Part shown: positions 16,093 to 24,814 of the stretch, piece after piece
How positions within the stretch are numbered: position 1 is the stretch's first letter
How the letters are laid out: each line of letters opens with the position of its first letter
From: WTJH01 sp049889695
Lineage (GTDB): Bacteria > Bacteroidota > Bacteroidia > Flavobacteriales > Flavobacteriaceae
Assembly (NCBI GenBank): GCA_049889695.1
Contig: JBMHCX010000007.1
Coordinates: 190,519 to 254,518 of the forward strand
Length of the DNA stretch: 64,000 bases
Direction: 5' to 3'
Program-made: the position numbers and the translations under genes
The notes under the pieces: model-generated
What the model saw: the letters and a program-made list of their open reading frames with translations, nothing else
What the model was told of the DNA's origin: nothing
Database searches by the model: none

Positions 16093-17034
16093 ATGGAATT
16101 ATTAGCAATTGTAGCGGGTTTATTTCTATTGATAAAAGGAGGTGATTGGTTATTGGAGTCCTCTGTAGGACTATCGCTCTATTTATCGATACCACGGATT
16201 GTCATCGGAATGACGGTTGTTTCTTTTGCCACCTCTGCGCCCGAACTAATTGTTAGCTTACAGTCGGCTGTTTCAGGGCATCCAGATTTGGCTCTGGGAA
16301 ATGTAGTAGGGTCTAACATCGCCAATATTGCTTTTGTATTGGCCATTACCATTTTAATTTCCCCGATTCAGGTCACCAAAAGTTTCTATCAGACCGACTG
16401 GCCGATGATGTTTGCGGCCTCCCTATTATTCTATTTTTTTCTTTGGAACGATCAACAAATCAGTTCTATAGAGGGAGGAATACTCTTTAGTCTTCTGCTG
16501 GTGTTTTTGTTTATCTTGATTAGGTTCCAAAAGACAAAAGCCGTTGAAGGCGATAATTTTGAGGACGACAAGCCTTTATCGATTGCTGAAATTTTGCTCT
16601 ATTTTTTGCTAGGGGCTGGAAGTCTGTGGTTGGGATCCGAGAGTTTGGTGAAGGGAGCCGTGAGTTTGGCCCAAAACCTTCATGTTAGCGAGCGAATCAT
16701 CAGTATATCCATTATTTCTGTTGGAACGAGTATTCCGGAGCTATCGGCATCTATCATCGCTGTTTTACGCAAAGAAAAAGCCTTGTCGCTCGGAAATTTA
16801 ATCGGGTCGAATATGTTTAATATTTTGGCTGTTATGGGACTTACTGCCCTAGTACACCCTATTGCCAAGGTCGACAATCGTTTGCTGACACACGATATTT
16901 TTTGGATGTTGGGGATTTCCCTATTGGTGTTGCCTTTGGTTTTTGTCCCTTCCGGCAAGCAACTCGGGCGTTTCGACGGAGTACTTCTATTTGCCCTTTA
17001 TCTTTTATTCTTAGGCCCCATGCTATTGGGCTAA
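16093..17034 (+). CDS. Calcium/sodium antiporter, CaCA family (YrbG-like)
   Basis: The 313-aa membrane protein has about ten segments in two inverted halves, each with the family alpha-repeat: SFATSAPELIVSL near residue 45 and SVGTSIPELSASI near 215, plus GNVVGSNIANI and GNLIGSNMFNI. These acidic (PE) and GSN motifs form the ion sites. It exchanges Ca2+ for Na+ or H+ across the inner membrane. It is a single gene, followed by a bidirectional-looking hairpin shared with the convergent glutamine synthetase gene. Confidence 0.92.
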   Translation: MELLAIVAGLFLLIKGGDWLLESSVGLSLYLSIPRIVIGMTVVSFATSAPELIVSLQSAVSGHPDLALGNVVGSNIANIAFVLAITILISPIQVTKSFYQTDWPMMFAASLLFYFFLWNDQQISSIEGGILFSLLLVFLFILIRFQKTKAVEGDNFEDDKPLSIAEILLYFLLGAGSLWLGSESLVKGAVSLAQNLHVSERIISISIISVGTSIPELSASIIAVLRKEKALSLGNLIGSNMFNILAVMGLTALVHPIAKVDNRLLTHDIFWMLGISLLVLPLVFVPSGKQLGRFDGVLLFALYLLFLGPMLLG

Positions 17035-17065
17035 AAAAAAAGCACCGACTTTCGTCGATGCTTTT
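17033..17065. terminator. Bidirectional hairpin terminator between the antiporter and GSII
   Basis: Stem AAAGCA-C-CGAC / GTCG-A-TGCTTT (10 bp, one mismatch, 4-nt loop). Nine T follow on the minus strand and four on the plus strand, so it is strongest for the convergent glutamine synthetase gene. Confidence 0.75.
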
Positions 17066-17085
17066 CAGTCAAATTCTAATTCGAA

Positions 17086-18090
17086 TTATAATGCCGATTT
17101 AACGGTCTTGATAATTCGAGCTGCAATTTTATATGGATCACCATTGGAAGCAGGACGACGATCTTCTAACCATCCTTTCCAACCTTTTTCCACAGTCATG
17201 ATCGGAATTCGGATAGAAGCTCCACGGTCAGATACTCCATAGCTAAATTCATCGATCGATTGTGTTTCGTGATCACCTGTAAGACGTTGGTCATTATATG
17301 CACCATACACTTCGATGTGCTCTTTAACAACTGGACGGAAGGCTTCACAGATCTTCTCATAGGTTTCTTTTGAACCACATGTTCTCAGCGTGGTGTTAGA
17401 GAAGTTAGCGTGCATTCCGGATCCGTTCCAATCGGTTGCTCCGAGGGGTTTAGGGTGCCAGTTGATGGCAAGACCATACTTTTCTCCTAAACGCTCTAAT
17501 AAATAACGAGCAACCCACATGTCGTCTCCAGCTTGTTGAGCGCCTTTGGCGAAAGTTTGGTATTCCCATTGTCCGGCAGCTACCTCTGCATTGATTCCTT
17601 CAACATTAATTCCAGCTTCAAGACACTGGTCTAAGTGCTCTTCAACCATTTCACGACCAAAGGCATTCTTAGCTCCTGCGGAACAATAGAACTGACCTTG
17701 TGGTGTTTGGTCTTTTGGGAATCCGAGGGGAAGGTTTGTTTCGGGATCCCACAAAAAGTATTCTTGCTCAAATCCAAACCAGAAATCATTGTCTCCATCT
17801 TCAATCGTTGCACGACCGTTTGATACGTGTGCTGTTCCATCTGCATTCAGCACCTCTGTCATCACTAACCAACCATTTTTGCGGTCAGGATCTGGATAAA
17901 GGGCTACAGGCTTTAACAAACAATCGGAAGAATTCCCTTCAGCTTGTTGAGTCGAAGATCCATCGAAAGACCACATTGGGCAGTCTTCTAAAGTTCCACC
18001 GAAATCCTCAACAATTTTTGTTTTACTTCTCATACTGGCGGTGGGCTTGTAACCATCCAACCAAATGTATTCTAACTTGGATTTGCTCAT
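17086..18090 (-). CDS. glnII: Glutamine synthetase, type II (beta-grasp, eukaryotic-like)
   Basis: The 334-aa length is that of GSII, shorter than the ~470 aa of GSI. Motifs: EYIWLDGY at the start, WSFDGSSTQQA (substrate loop), WFGFEQEYFL (metal-binding Glu), EVAAGQWEYQ, NWHPKPLGATDWNGSGMH, and RGASIRIP near the end. It makes glutamine from glutamate, ammonia and ATP. GSII lacks the GSI adenylylation tyrosine, so control is probably transcriptional. It is divergent from the type III enzyme at 18314 across a 223-bp control region. Confidence 0.95.
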   Translation of the reverse strand: MSKSKLEYIWLDGYKPTASMRSKTKIVEDFGGTLEDCPMWSFDGSSTQQAEGNSSDCLLKPVALYPDPDRKNGWLVMTEVLNADGTAHVSNGRATIEDGDNDFWFGFEQEYFLWDPETNLPLGFPKDQTPQGQFYCSAGAKNAFGREMVEEHLDQCLEAGINVEGINAEVAAGQWEYQTFAKGAQQAGDDMWVARYLLERLGEKYGLAINWHPKPLGATDWNGSGMHANFSNTTLRTCGSKETYEKICEAFRPVVKEHIEVYGAYNDQRLTGDHETQSIDEFSYGVSDRGASIRIPIMTVEKGWKGWLEDRRPASNGDPYKIAARIIKTVKSAL

Positions 18091-18212
18091 AAAAAAAATT
18101 TTTCGCTAAAATATATGTTTATTTATTACCCCATAAAAATCATGGGTGAAAATCCTCAATAAAGTATTCATTATTATTGATCCCTAATTTTTTAAGGGTT
18201 AAAATTGAAAAT

Positions 18213-18276
18213 CTTACACCTTAATTGGTTGTAAGTATCTAAATTTGTTTGAGACACAACTTTGTAACAGAGTTGT
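18213..18276 (+). promoter_or_regulatory. Control region between the two glutamine synthetase genes
   Basis: TAAATTTG (18240-18247) is an exact -7 box for the type III gene, predicting transcription from about 18254. Directly at that site lies a 21-nt near-perfect palindrome (ACAACTTTGT-A-ACAGAGTTGT, 18256-18276, 9 of 10 pairs), and upstream a 6-bp inverted repeat CTTACA/TGTAAG (18213-18235). Either could be a nitrogen-responsive operator; the first could also form a leader hairpin. The rest of the 18091-18313 gap is AT-rich and carries the GSII promoter, probably near the TATATTTT on the minus strand about 20 nt before its ATG. Confidence 0.45.
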
Positions 18277-18313
18277 TTATCACGCCACTTCGTTAATGCC
18301 CAAATGAAACGAT

Positions 18314-20497
18314 ATGAAAAATTTACGTCACCAAAGCATCAGTAAACTCACCGAGGCTGCTGCTGTTGTAGAACCCAGAGATCTCACCCATCAAAATTTT
18401 CGTTCGCATGTCTTTTGTGAACAAAAAATGAGAAGATATTTGACCCAAGAGGCTTTTGAACGCATACAGATAGCCTCGGCCAAGGGTATTCCATTGACTC
18501 CCAACATTGCTGATCAGATGGCGTCTGCTCTAAAGGCTTGGGCAATGTCCATGGAGGCTACCCACTTTACGCATTGGTTTCAGCCTTTAACCGGAATCAC
18601 TGCAGAAAAACACGATACCTTTCATGAACTGACAGATTCTGGTCAAATTCTGGCTGTTTTTGATGGGAAAAAGCTCGTTCAACATCTACCGGATGCTTCT
18701 CCTGATGCGCGAAGTGGAGAACGAAACACCTTTGAAGCACGCGGATTTGCCTCTTGGGACTTAACATCTCCTCCGTTTATTTACGGGACTACCTTGTGTA
18801 TTCCTGCCGTTTTTATCGCTTACACCGGAGCGGCATTGGACTACAAAACCCCTTTACTGAAGTCTATACGGGCGGTCGACCAGGCTGCTACTTCCATCTG
18901 TCGATATTTCGATAAGAATATTTCGCATGTAGAAACGACCTTGGGCTGGGAACAGGAGTATTTTGTGGTCGACCGGCAGTTAGCCTTGTCCAGACCAGAT
19001 ATTTTACTGACGGGAAGAACGCTTTTGGGACACGAGCCCGCACGACGCGAACATATCGATGGACATTATTTTAGTGGCATCCCTAACCGTGTTTTGCGAT
19101 TTATGCACGAATTAGAGATGGAATGCCATCAGTTGGGTATTCCTGTGAAAACGCACCACAACGAATCTGCTCCGCATCAGTTTGAGCTTACCCCCATATT
19201 CGAAGAAGCAAATTTAGCGGTCGATCACAATATTTTGGTGATGGACCTGATGACTCGCTTGGGAGAAAAACATCAGTTGGAAATCTTGCTGCACGAAAAG
19301 CCTTTTAAGGGTATCAATGGATCTGGAAAGCATTGCAATTGGTCGTTGACCAATTCCGATGGGGTCAATCTACTGAGCCCCGGGAAAAACCCTATGCAAA
19401 ATCTTCAGTTTTTAAGTTTTTTCATGAATACTTTGGTGGCTATTTCCAAGCATGTAGGACTGTTACGAGCTACCACAGCTAGTGGCAGCAACGACTTGCG
19501 ATTAGAAAAAGACGAAGCTCCACCAAAGGTGTTTTCCGTCTTTGTCGGAGAACAGCTTACCCATGTTTTGGAAGAATTGGAGCATGTCTCAAAGGGAAAA
19601 CTGTCCCCAGCAGAAAAAACAGAATTGAAGCTCAATCTAATTGGGAAAATCCCTGAAAAATTACTGGACAATACGGATATTAACCGAACAGCTCCCATTG
19701 CATTTACGGGGAATAAATTTGAAATCAGAACTGTTGGCGCCCAAGCGAACTGCGCTCAGTCCATTACGGCACTGAACAGTATGGTGGCAGAGCAACTGAA
19801 TGTGTTTAAAGCTGCCGTCGATCAGCTCGTAGAGAAGGAGGGAATGAAAAAAGACGATGCAATCTTTAACATTCTCAGAGATCAGATTCAGGAATTTCAG
19901 CACATTCTTTTCGAGGGGGAAATCTATAGCGATGCTTGGAAGAAAAGCCTGAAGAAAAACAAATGGCTTCAAGCGGATACTGTACCGGCTGCAGTCAATT
20001 TCCTCAAGGATAAATCAGTGGTGCAACTTTTTGATCAATTGGGTGTCTTAAACCCGAATGAATTAGAAGTTCGACACGAAATCCGATTGCAAGCCTTTGT
20101 TAATCGAACACGAGTGGAAACACGTACTTTAGGCGACTTGGTCCGAAATCACATCATTCCTACAGCTTTGAAATATCAGTCTGTGGTTGTGGTAAATGTG
20201 GAAGGCTTTAAAAGTATCTATGGCGATGAATTTAGAACACATGCCCAGGAGCAATTGGAAATAATCGAGCGTTTATCCAAGCATATTTCTGCTTTACATG
20301 CCGGAATCCGCCAAATGATAGACGTCCGAAAAAAGGCAGATACTTATACGGACCTCAGTAAAAGAGCGCAGGCGTATTCCAAAGATGTTGTCCCCTTTTT
20401 AGAAGATATTCGCTACCATTGCGATAAGTTAGAACTTTTGGTGGATGATAACCTTTGGCCCTTAGCGAAATATCGAGAATTATTGTTTTTGCTATAA
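18314..20497 (+). CDS. glnN: Glutamine synthetase, type III
   Basis: The 727-aa length is diagnostic of GSIII. Motifs include GWEQEYFVVDR (metal-site Glu) near residue 215, THHNESAPHQFELTPIFEE near 278, HEKPFKGINGSGKHCNWSL near 335 and NRTAPIAFTGNKFEIR near 457. Long N- and C-terminal extensions, typical of GSIII, are complete; the C-terminal part is helical. Same reaction as GSII. Possession of both isozymes side by side suggests expression under different nitrogen states. ATG 18314 gives the usual N-terminus. Confidence 0.95.
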   Translation: MKNLRHQSISKLTEAAAVVEPRDLTHQNFRSHVFCEQKMRRYLTQEAFERIQIASAKGIPLTPNIADQMASALKAWAMSMEATHFTHWFQPLTGITAEKHDTFHELTDSGQILAVFDGKKLVQHLPDASPDARSGERNTFEARGFASWDLTSPPFIYGTTLCIPAVFIAYTGAALDYKTPLLKSIRAVDQAATSICRYFDKNISHVETTLGWEQEYFVVDRQLALSRPDILLTGRTLLGHEPARREHIDGHYFSGIPNRVLRFMHELEMECHQLGIPVKTHHNESAPHQFELTPIFEEANLAVDHNILVMDLMTRLGEKHQLEILLHEKPFKGINGSGKHCNWSLTNSDGVNLLSPGKNPMQNLQFLSFFMNTLVAISKHVGLLRATTASGSNDLRLEKDEAPPKVFSVFVGEQLTHVLEELEHVSKGKLSPAEKTELKLNLIGKIPEKLLDNTDINRTAPIAFTGNKFEIRTVGAQANCAQSITALNSMVAEQLNVFKAAVDQLVEKEGMKKDDAIFNILRDQIQEFQHILFEGEIYSDAWKKSLKKNKWLQADTVPAAVNFLKDKSVVQLFDQLGVLNPNELEVRHEIRLQAFVNRTRVETRTLGDLVRNHIIPTALKYQSVVVVNVEGFKSIYGDEFRTHAQEQLEIIERLSKHISALHAGIRQMIDVRKKADTYTDLSKRAQAYSKDVVPFLEDIRYHCDKLELLVDDNLWPLAKYRELLFLL

Positions 20498-20523
20498 ATT
20501 TCTCCCAGCTGACGAAGAAAACT

Positions 20524-20531
20524 TATTTTTG
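20524..20531 (+). promoter_or_regulatory. -7 box TATTTTTG for purM
   Basis: Exact TAnnTTTG match 15 nt before the purM ATG at 20546; the leader would be very short. Confidence 0.4.
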
Positions 20532-20545
20532 AAAAAATTACTGGA

Positions 20546-21718
20546 ATGAGTTCAAACCGTTATGCAAAACGTGGTGTATCTGCTCAAAAAGAAGATGTCC
20601 ATAAAGCGATTCAATCGATTGATAAAGGCCTATATCCACAAGCTTTTTGTAAAGTAGTTCCAGACCACCTGACCGGGAGCCCTGAACACGCTTTGGTGAT
20701 GCATGCAGATGGTGCAGGGACCAAATCTTCTCTGGCTTATATGTATTGGAAGACTACTGGCGACCTCTCCGTATGGGAAGGAATCGCCCAAGACGCGTTG
20801 GTGATGAATTTAGACGATCTGTTGTGTGTAGGAGTAACCGATGGTATCTTATTATCCTCCACCATTGGCCGGAATAAAAATCGTATCCCGGGGGAGGTGA
20901 TAGGGACCATTATTCAGGGAACTGAAAAGCTCATTCAGAATCTAGCAGAGCAGGGCGTTCGAATCTACAGCACTGGAGGTGAAACGGCCGATGTCGGGGA
21001 TCTTGTTCAAACGATTATTGTAGACTCTACCGTGACCGCTAGAATTGCACGTAAGGATATTATCGACAATGCCAGAATACAAGCTGGTGACGTAATTGTA
21101 GGCTTGGCTTCCTACGGTAAAGCAACTTATGAAGACCGCTACAACGGAGGAATGGGAAGTAATGGGCTGACTTCTGCACGGCATGACGTACTCGCTAAAT
21201 ATTTGGCGAAAGAATTTCCCGAGAGTTTCGATCCAAGCATTCCATCCGATTTAATCTATTCTGGCTCTCAAAAATTAACGGATGAAGTGGATGGAGTTCC
21301 CTTAAATGTGGGACAACTCATTTTATCGCCTACACGTACCTACGCTCCTGTAGTCCAACGAGTTTTTGATCAGTTAGGACGTGAACCGATACACGGGATG
21401 ATTCATTGCACCGGTGGGGCACAAACGAAGATCTTGCACTTTGTAGATCAGTTGCACATCATTAAAGACCAGATGTTACCCATCCCCCCGCTTTTTAAGC
21501 TTATTCAGCAAGAGTCGGGGACCGACCCACGGGAAATGTATCAGGTATTTAACATGGGGCACCGTTTGGAATTTTATGTTCCTGAAAATGTGGCGGATGA
21601 AATCATAGCGATTGCCCAAAGTTTTCAGATCGACGCTCAACGCATTGGGCGGGTAGAGGCCAGCGAGAGCAAACGCCTGACCATTCAATCTGAATTAGGA
21701 GAATTCACCTACTCTTAA
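20546..21718 (+). CDS. purM: Phosphoribosylformylglycinamidine cyclo-ligase (AIR synthase)
   Basis: The 390-aa protein has the PurM fold: N-terminal RYAKRGVSAQ, HADGAGTKSSLA (ATP site), DALVMNLDDLLCVG, GETADV, GLASYGKATYEDRYNGGMGSNG and the late HCTGGAQTKI plus MGHRLEF. It converts FGAM to AIR in purine synthesis. The protein is about 40 residues longer than E. coli PurM, as is usual in Bacteroidota. No other purine synthesis gene is adjacent; the 3-bp gap to the thioredoxin gene suggests read-through into the ApbE cluster. Confidence 0.93.
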   Translation: MSSNRYAKRGVSAQKEDVHKAIQSIDKGLYPQAFCKVVPDHLTGSPEHALVMHADGAGTKSSLAYMYWKTTGDLSVWEGIAQDALVMNLDDLLCVGVTDGILLSSTIGRNKNRIPGEVIGTIIQGTEKLIQNLAEQGVRIYSTGGETADVGDLVQTIIVDSTVTARIARKDIIDNARIQAGDVIVGLASYGKATYEDRYNGGMGSNGLTSARHDVLAKYLAKEFPESFDPSIPSDLIYSGSQKLTDEVDGVPLNVGQLILSPTRTYAPVVQRVFDQLGREPIHGMIHCTGGAQTKILHFVDQLHIIKDQMLPIPPLFKLIQQESGTDPREMYQVFNMGHRLEFYVPENVADEIIAIAQSFQIDAQRIGRVEASESKRLTIQSELGEFTYS

Positions 21719-21721
21719 CAC

Positions 21722-22141
21722 ATGAAAAAACTATTTCTATTTTACTTTTTGCTAAGCGCCATAATGGTTAGTGCTCAGGAAATTTCCCTTTTTGACCGTG
21801 CCCAATCCGATGCTGCCGAAACGGGAAAACGAATATTATTGGTTTTTTCTGGTTCCGATTGGTGTGGTCCCTGTATCAAAATGGACAAGCAACTGTGGAG
21901 TACATCCGAATTTCAGACCTATGCGAAAGATCACCTGATTTTTTTTAAAGCTGATTTTCCCAGAAGAAAAAAAAATCAACTTCCACCAGAGCAGCAGCAA
22001 ATAAACAATAAGCTAGCCGCCACCTACAATCCGGAGGGGTACTTTCCGCGCGTTTTATTGCTGAATGCCCAAGGGGAAATACTCAAGCAGTTTACCTATG
22101 ATAAACGAAGCCCAAAGGCCTTTATTCAAGCGCTGCAATAA
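21722..22141 (+). CDS. Exported thioredoxin-like protein
   Basis: The 139-aa protein has a signal peptide (MKKLFLFYFLLSAIMVSAQ) and a thioredoxin fold of the DUF255/thioredoxin_7 kind, with the active-site WCGPC near residue 42 and KADFPRR after it. It should act as a periplasmic disulfide reductase or isomerase. It overlaps the ApbE gene that follows by about 44 bp, and the four genes thioredoxin-apbE-DUF4266-DUF3570 overlap one another in sequence, implying one function. A likely job is keeping cysteines of the DUF4266 protein (C-terminal CGC) reduced. Confidence 0.9.
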   Translation: MKKLFLFYFLLSAIMVSAQEISLFDRAQSDAAETGKRILLVFSGSDWCGPCIKMDKQLWSTSEFQTYAKDHLIFFKADFPRRKKNQLPPEQQQINNKLAATYNPEGYFPRVLLLNAQGEILKQFTYDKRSPKAFIQALQ

Positions 22142-23126
22142 AATCTATTTCGTAGCGCTTTTGCTGTGTTGTTTCCGACCGCTTTTGGCCCAGGAGCTAG
22201 TAGAAGTGCATCGGGGCCTGGTCCTGATGGGTTCAGATTTCGATATTACAGTTGTTCATGAAAATAAAGCCCTCGCCGACAAAGCTATCGATACGGCTAT
22301 TGACGAAATTTCACGTATTGAAACATTAATTTCTTCTTGGTCTCCCGATTCGGAGACCTCACACATCAATCGTATGGCGGGAATTGCACCTGTAAAAGTT
22401 TCAGATGAACTTTTTGGTTTAATTCAACGGTCGATTCGAATTTCATCCCTGACCCAGAACGCCTTTGATATTACCTATGCCGCCATGGATGGTCTTTGGC
22501 GTTTCGATAAAAAAATGACTGAAGTCCCCTCAGCAGATCGAATACAAAAGCGATTGGCGATCGTCGGGATTCGCCAAGTAGAATTAAACCCCCAGACCAA
22601 AGAAGTATTCCTTCCCAAAGTGGGGATGAAAATTGGTTTTGGAGCGATCGGCAAGGGCTATGCTGCCGACCGAGCGAAAGCATTATTACAGTCGCAAGGA
22701 GTCCCTGCCGGAATTATTAATGCTTCTGGAGATTTGTGCGTGTGGGGAAAGAATATCAACGGAGAGTCTTGGACCATCGCCTTAACTCATCCGTTAAATC
22801 CCAAGGATGTATTGGGGGTTTTCGATTTAGAAAATCAAGCTGTGGTCACCTCCGGAAATTATGAGAAATACCACTGGATCGATGGAGAAAGATATTCTCA
22901 TATCATAGATCCGCGAACAGGCTACCCTTCCAAGGGAACGATTAGTGTTACCGTTTTCGCACCAAAAGCTGAATTGGCGGATGCGATGGCCACTGCAATA
23001 TTTGTCTTAGGTCCCGACATTGGAGTCGACCTTGTTAACCAAATTCCTCAGCTTGAGGTACTCATAGTCAATGAAAAAGGAGTTATATTTACTTCTAAAA
23101 ACATTGCAATTGAGGGGGATCATTAA
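22098..23126 (+). CDS. apbE: FAD:protein FMN transferase
   Basis: ApbE-family protein, 342 aa from ATG 22098 (an ATG at 22065 is also possible). A signal anchor (IYFVALLLCC...LLAQ) is followed by GLVLMGSDFDITV, ISSWSPDSETSHINR, AFDITYAAMDGLW, GFGAIGKGYAADRA, INASGDLCVWG, TSGNYEKYHWIDG and HIIDPRTGYP, the metal and FAD-binding elements. ApbE attaches FMN covalently to a Thr/Ser of exported redox proteins. No protein with a classical flavinylation motif (SGAT-type) is seen nearby, so the target is open. Middle of a four-gene cluster. Confidence 0.93.
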   Translation: MINEAQRPLFKRCNKIYFVALLLCCFRPLLAQELVEVHRGLVLMGSDFDITVVHENKALADKAIDTAIDEISRIETLISSWSPDSETSHINRMAGIAPVKVSDELFGLIQRSIRISSLTQNAFDITYAAMDGLWRFDKKMTEVPSADRIQKRLAIVGIRQVELNPQTKEVFLPKVGMKIGFGAIGKGYAADRAKALLQSQGVPAGIINASGDLCVWGKNINGESWTIALTHPLNPKDVLGVFDLENQAVVTSGNYEKYHWIDGERYSHIIDPRTGYPSKGTISVTVFAPKAELADAMATAIFVLGPDIGVDLVNQIPQLEVLIVNEKGVIFTSKNIAIEGDH

Positions 23127-23328
23127 CAAGTGTTTACTTGGGTTTTGTTTTATGGGTTTGTTGGGCTGTGGGTCCGTTAAATCTTATGAAAAAGCCTATG
23201 TAAGCGACACCGATATGGAGTTGAAAGGCCACTACTGTGAGCGTTTCGAAACATCTTTCCAAATCTACAGAGAGGGAGCATCCGGAGCGAATGGTGGAAA
23301 AAGCGGAGGTGGATGTGGTTGTAACTAG
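23071..23328 (+). CDS. DUF4266-like small lipoprotein with GGGCGCN tail
   Basis: The 85-aa ORF ends in KSGGGCGCN and contains EKAYVSD and YREGASGANGG, the recognisable pattern of DUF4266 proteins. A lipobox (MGLLGCGS) predicts lipid anchoring. From ATG 23071 the n-region is unusually long; a TTG at 23110 (MRGIINK...) would give a cleaner lipoprotein signal and shrink the overlap with apbE from 56 to 17 bp. The C-terminal CxC could bind a metal or be modified. The SGAN in its tail resembles an ApbE acceptor site but lacks the Thr. Function unknown; co-occurrence with ApbE and DUF3570 is the main clue. Confidence 0.85.
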   Translation: MKKELYLLLKTLQLRGIINKCLLGFCFMGLLGCGSVKSYEKAYVSDTDMELKGHYCERFETSFQIYREGASGANGGKSGGGCGCN

Positions 23329-24766
23329 ACACATAAAAGCAGTAGTGCTGATTTGTTTAAGCTTCCATTCGCTATGGGCGCAGAATGACAGTATTCCTCA
23401 GTCTTTTACCAAAAAGGTATTGGAGACCACCCAGGTAGATATGCTTCTTAGCTATTATGGTCAAGAAGGTCAACACGCCGCCGTAACAGGGGGAATAGGT
23501 TCTGAAGAACTGACCGATGTTAATCCGGCCATTGTCGTTCGTATGCCCCTGTCAGCAGACGATGTACTGACAGTAGATTTAAGTTTTTCACACTATACTT
23601 CTGCGAGTTCCAGTAATGGAAATCCATTCAATACCGGCGCTTCAACCGACGATCGGAACTATGAGGACGATAATCAGGCGTCTGCTACTGAGCCGAGAGG
23701 AACGCCTTGGGCTGCCTCTACCGGTGCATCCAAAAAAGATGTATTAACGGCTATGTCTGTGGGCTACTCCCATTCCAGTGAAGATCGCAACCGTATATGG
23801 AATGTCGGTCTTAGTGGTTCTTTTGAATACGATTATGAATCTATCGGTTTTAGTGGCGGACACAGTTGGCTTTTCTTTGATCAGAATACTGAAATTGGTC
23901 TCAGTGGGCAGCTGTTTTTTGATCGTTGGAAGCCTGTAATCCCCACGGAAATACACGAATATCAGAAGTTTGGTACAAGCTTTTTAACCCATCCCAATAG
24001 CTATTTTAACAATGTTCTTATTCTAGACGACCAAGGCTATCGTCGAACCGACTATCTACCGTCAAATTTTATAGACTACACGACTATTCATCGAAATTCT
24101 TTTGGGTTTTCGGCTTTCTTCTCTCAGATCTTAAATCGAAAATGGCAAATGGCCTTTTTTGCAGATTATTTGGTGCAGGAAGGTGTTTTGGCCAACCCGC
24201 TGCAACGCGTTTATTTTGCTGATCGACAGGATTACTTTATCGGGATCGCTTCCCAAATACCAAATTATACCGATCCAGAAAATCGTGATGTTTTTCATTT
24301 GGCAGACGATATAGAGCGTTTGCCGAGCAAGCGTATAAAAACTCCTTTCGGTATGCGGCTGAATGGATATATCAACGATGCTGTTGTTTTACGCACCTAC
24401 TATCGATATTACAGCGATAATTGGGATATGCAGGGGCATACTTTTCAAACAGAACTTCCCGTACGCTTGAATAGCCAATGGAAAATTACACCGATCTATC
24501 GTTGGTATACTCAATCTGCGATCAGGTATTTTCGTCCCTACAATCAGCATATGTCTACTCAGCGTTTCTACACCTCCGATTATGACCTGAGTGCCTTTCA
24601 TTCTCAGCAATGGGGTCTAGGGTTAACATATTACGACCTTTACACGACACTTGAGTGGGGTGGTTTTGGGCTTAAATACGTAGATCTCAGAGCGCAAACC
24701 TATAAACGCTCTGATGGATTGCAGGCATTTATTATTTCTGGAGGCATCAAGATTGAAATGCTTTAA
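23291..24766 (+). CDS. DUF3570-like outer-membrane beta-barrel protein
   Basis: The 491-aa protein (ATG 23291; GTG 23315 also possible, the frame being open from 23237) has a signal sequence ending LWAQ. The rest alternates aromatic/hydrophobic strands with polar loops, ending in IISGGIKIEML, as in outer-membrane barrels. Hallmarks of DUF3570 are QVDMLLSYYGQEGQHAAVTGG at the start of the mature chain, ASSSNGNPF and ASTGASKKD. It overlaps the DUF4266 gene, and the two families are regularly neighbours. It probably forms the outer-membrane part of the ApbE/DUF4266 system. Confidence 0.87.
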   Translation: MVEKAEVDVVVTRHIKAVVLICLSFHSLWAQNDSIPQSFTKKVLETTQVDMLLSYYGQEGQHAAVTGGIGSEELTDVNPAIVVRMPLSADDVLTVDLSFSHYTSASSSNGNPFNTGASTDDRNYEDDNQASATEPRGTPWAASTGASKKDVLTAMSVGYSHSSEDRNRIWNVGLSGSFEYDYESIGFSGGHSWLFFDQNTEIGLSGQLFFDRWKPVIPTEIHEYQKFGTSFLTHPNSYFNNVLILDDQGYRRTDYLPSNFIDYTTIHRNSFGFSAFFSQILNRKWQMAFFADYLVQEGVLANPLQRVYFADRQDYFIGIASQIPNYTDPENRDVFHLADDIERLPSKRIKTPFGMRLNGYINDAVVLRTYYRYYSDNWDMQGHTFQTELPVRLNSQWKITPIYRWYTQSAIRYFRPYNQHMSTQRFYTSDYDLSAFHSQQWGLGLTYYDLYTTLEWGGFGLKYVDLRAQTYKRSDGLQAFIISGGIKIEML

Positions 24767-24787
24767 GGATAATTTTAGCAGAAGCCA

Positions 24788-24795
24788 TACCTTTG
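24788..24795 (+). promoter_or_regulatory. -7 box TACCTTTG for prfA-pyrF-hydrolase
   Basis: Exact TAnnTTTG match, 19 nt before the prfA ATG at 24815, with a TTTTAG about 10 nt upstream of it but no good -33 TTTG. Confidence 0.5.
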
Positions 24796-24814
24796 TAGGG
24801 ATATTTATTCGTCT

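Noticed and set aside
23265..23328. Possible ApbE flavinylation site in the DUF4266 tail (SGAN)
   Set aside because: The Thr/Ser acceptor position is Asn, so it is not called as a site; kept only as a question in the findings.
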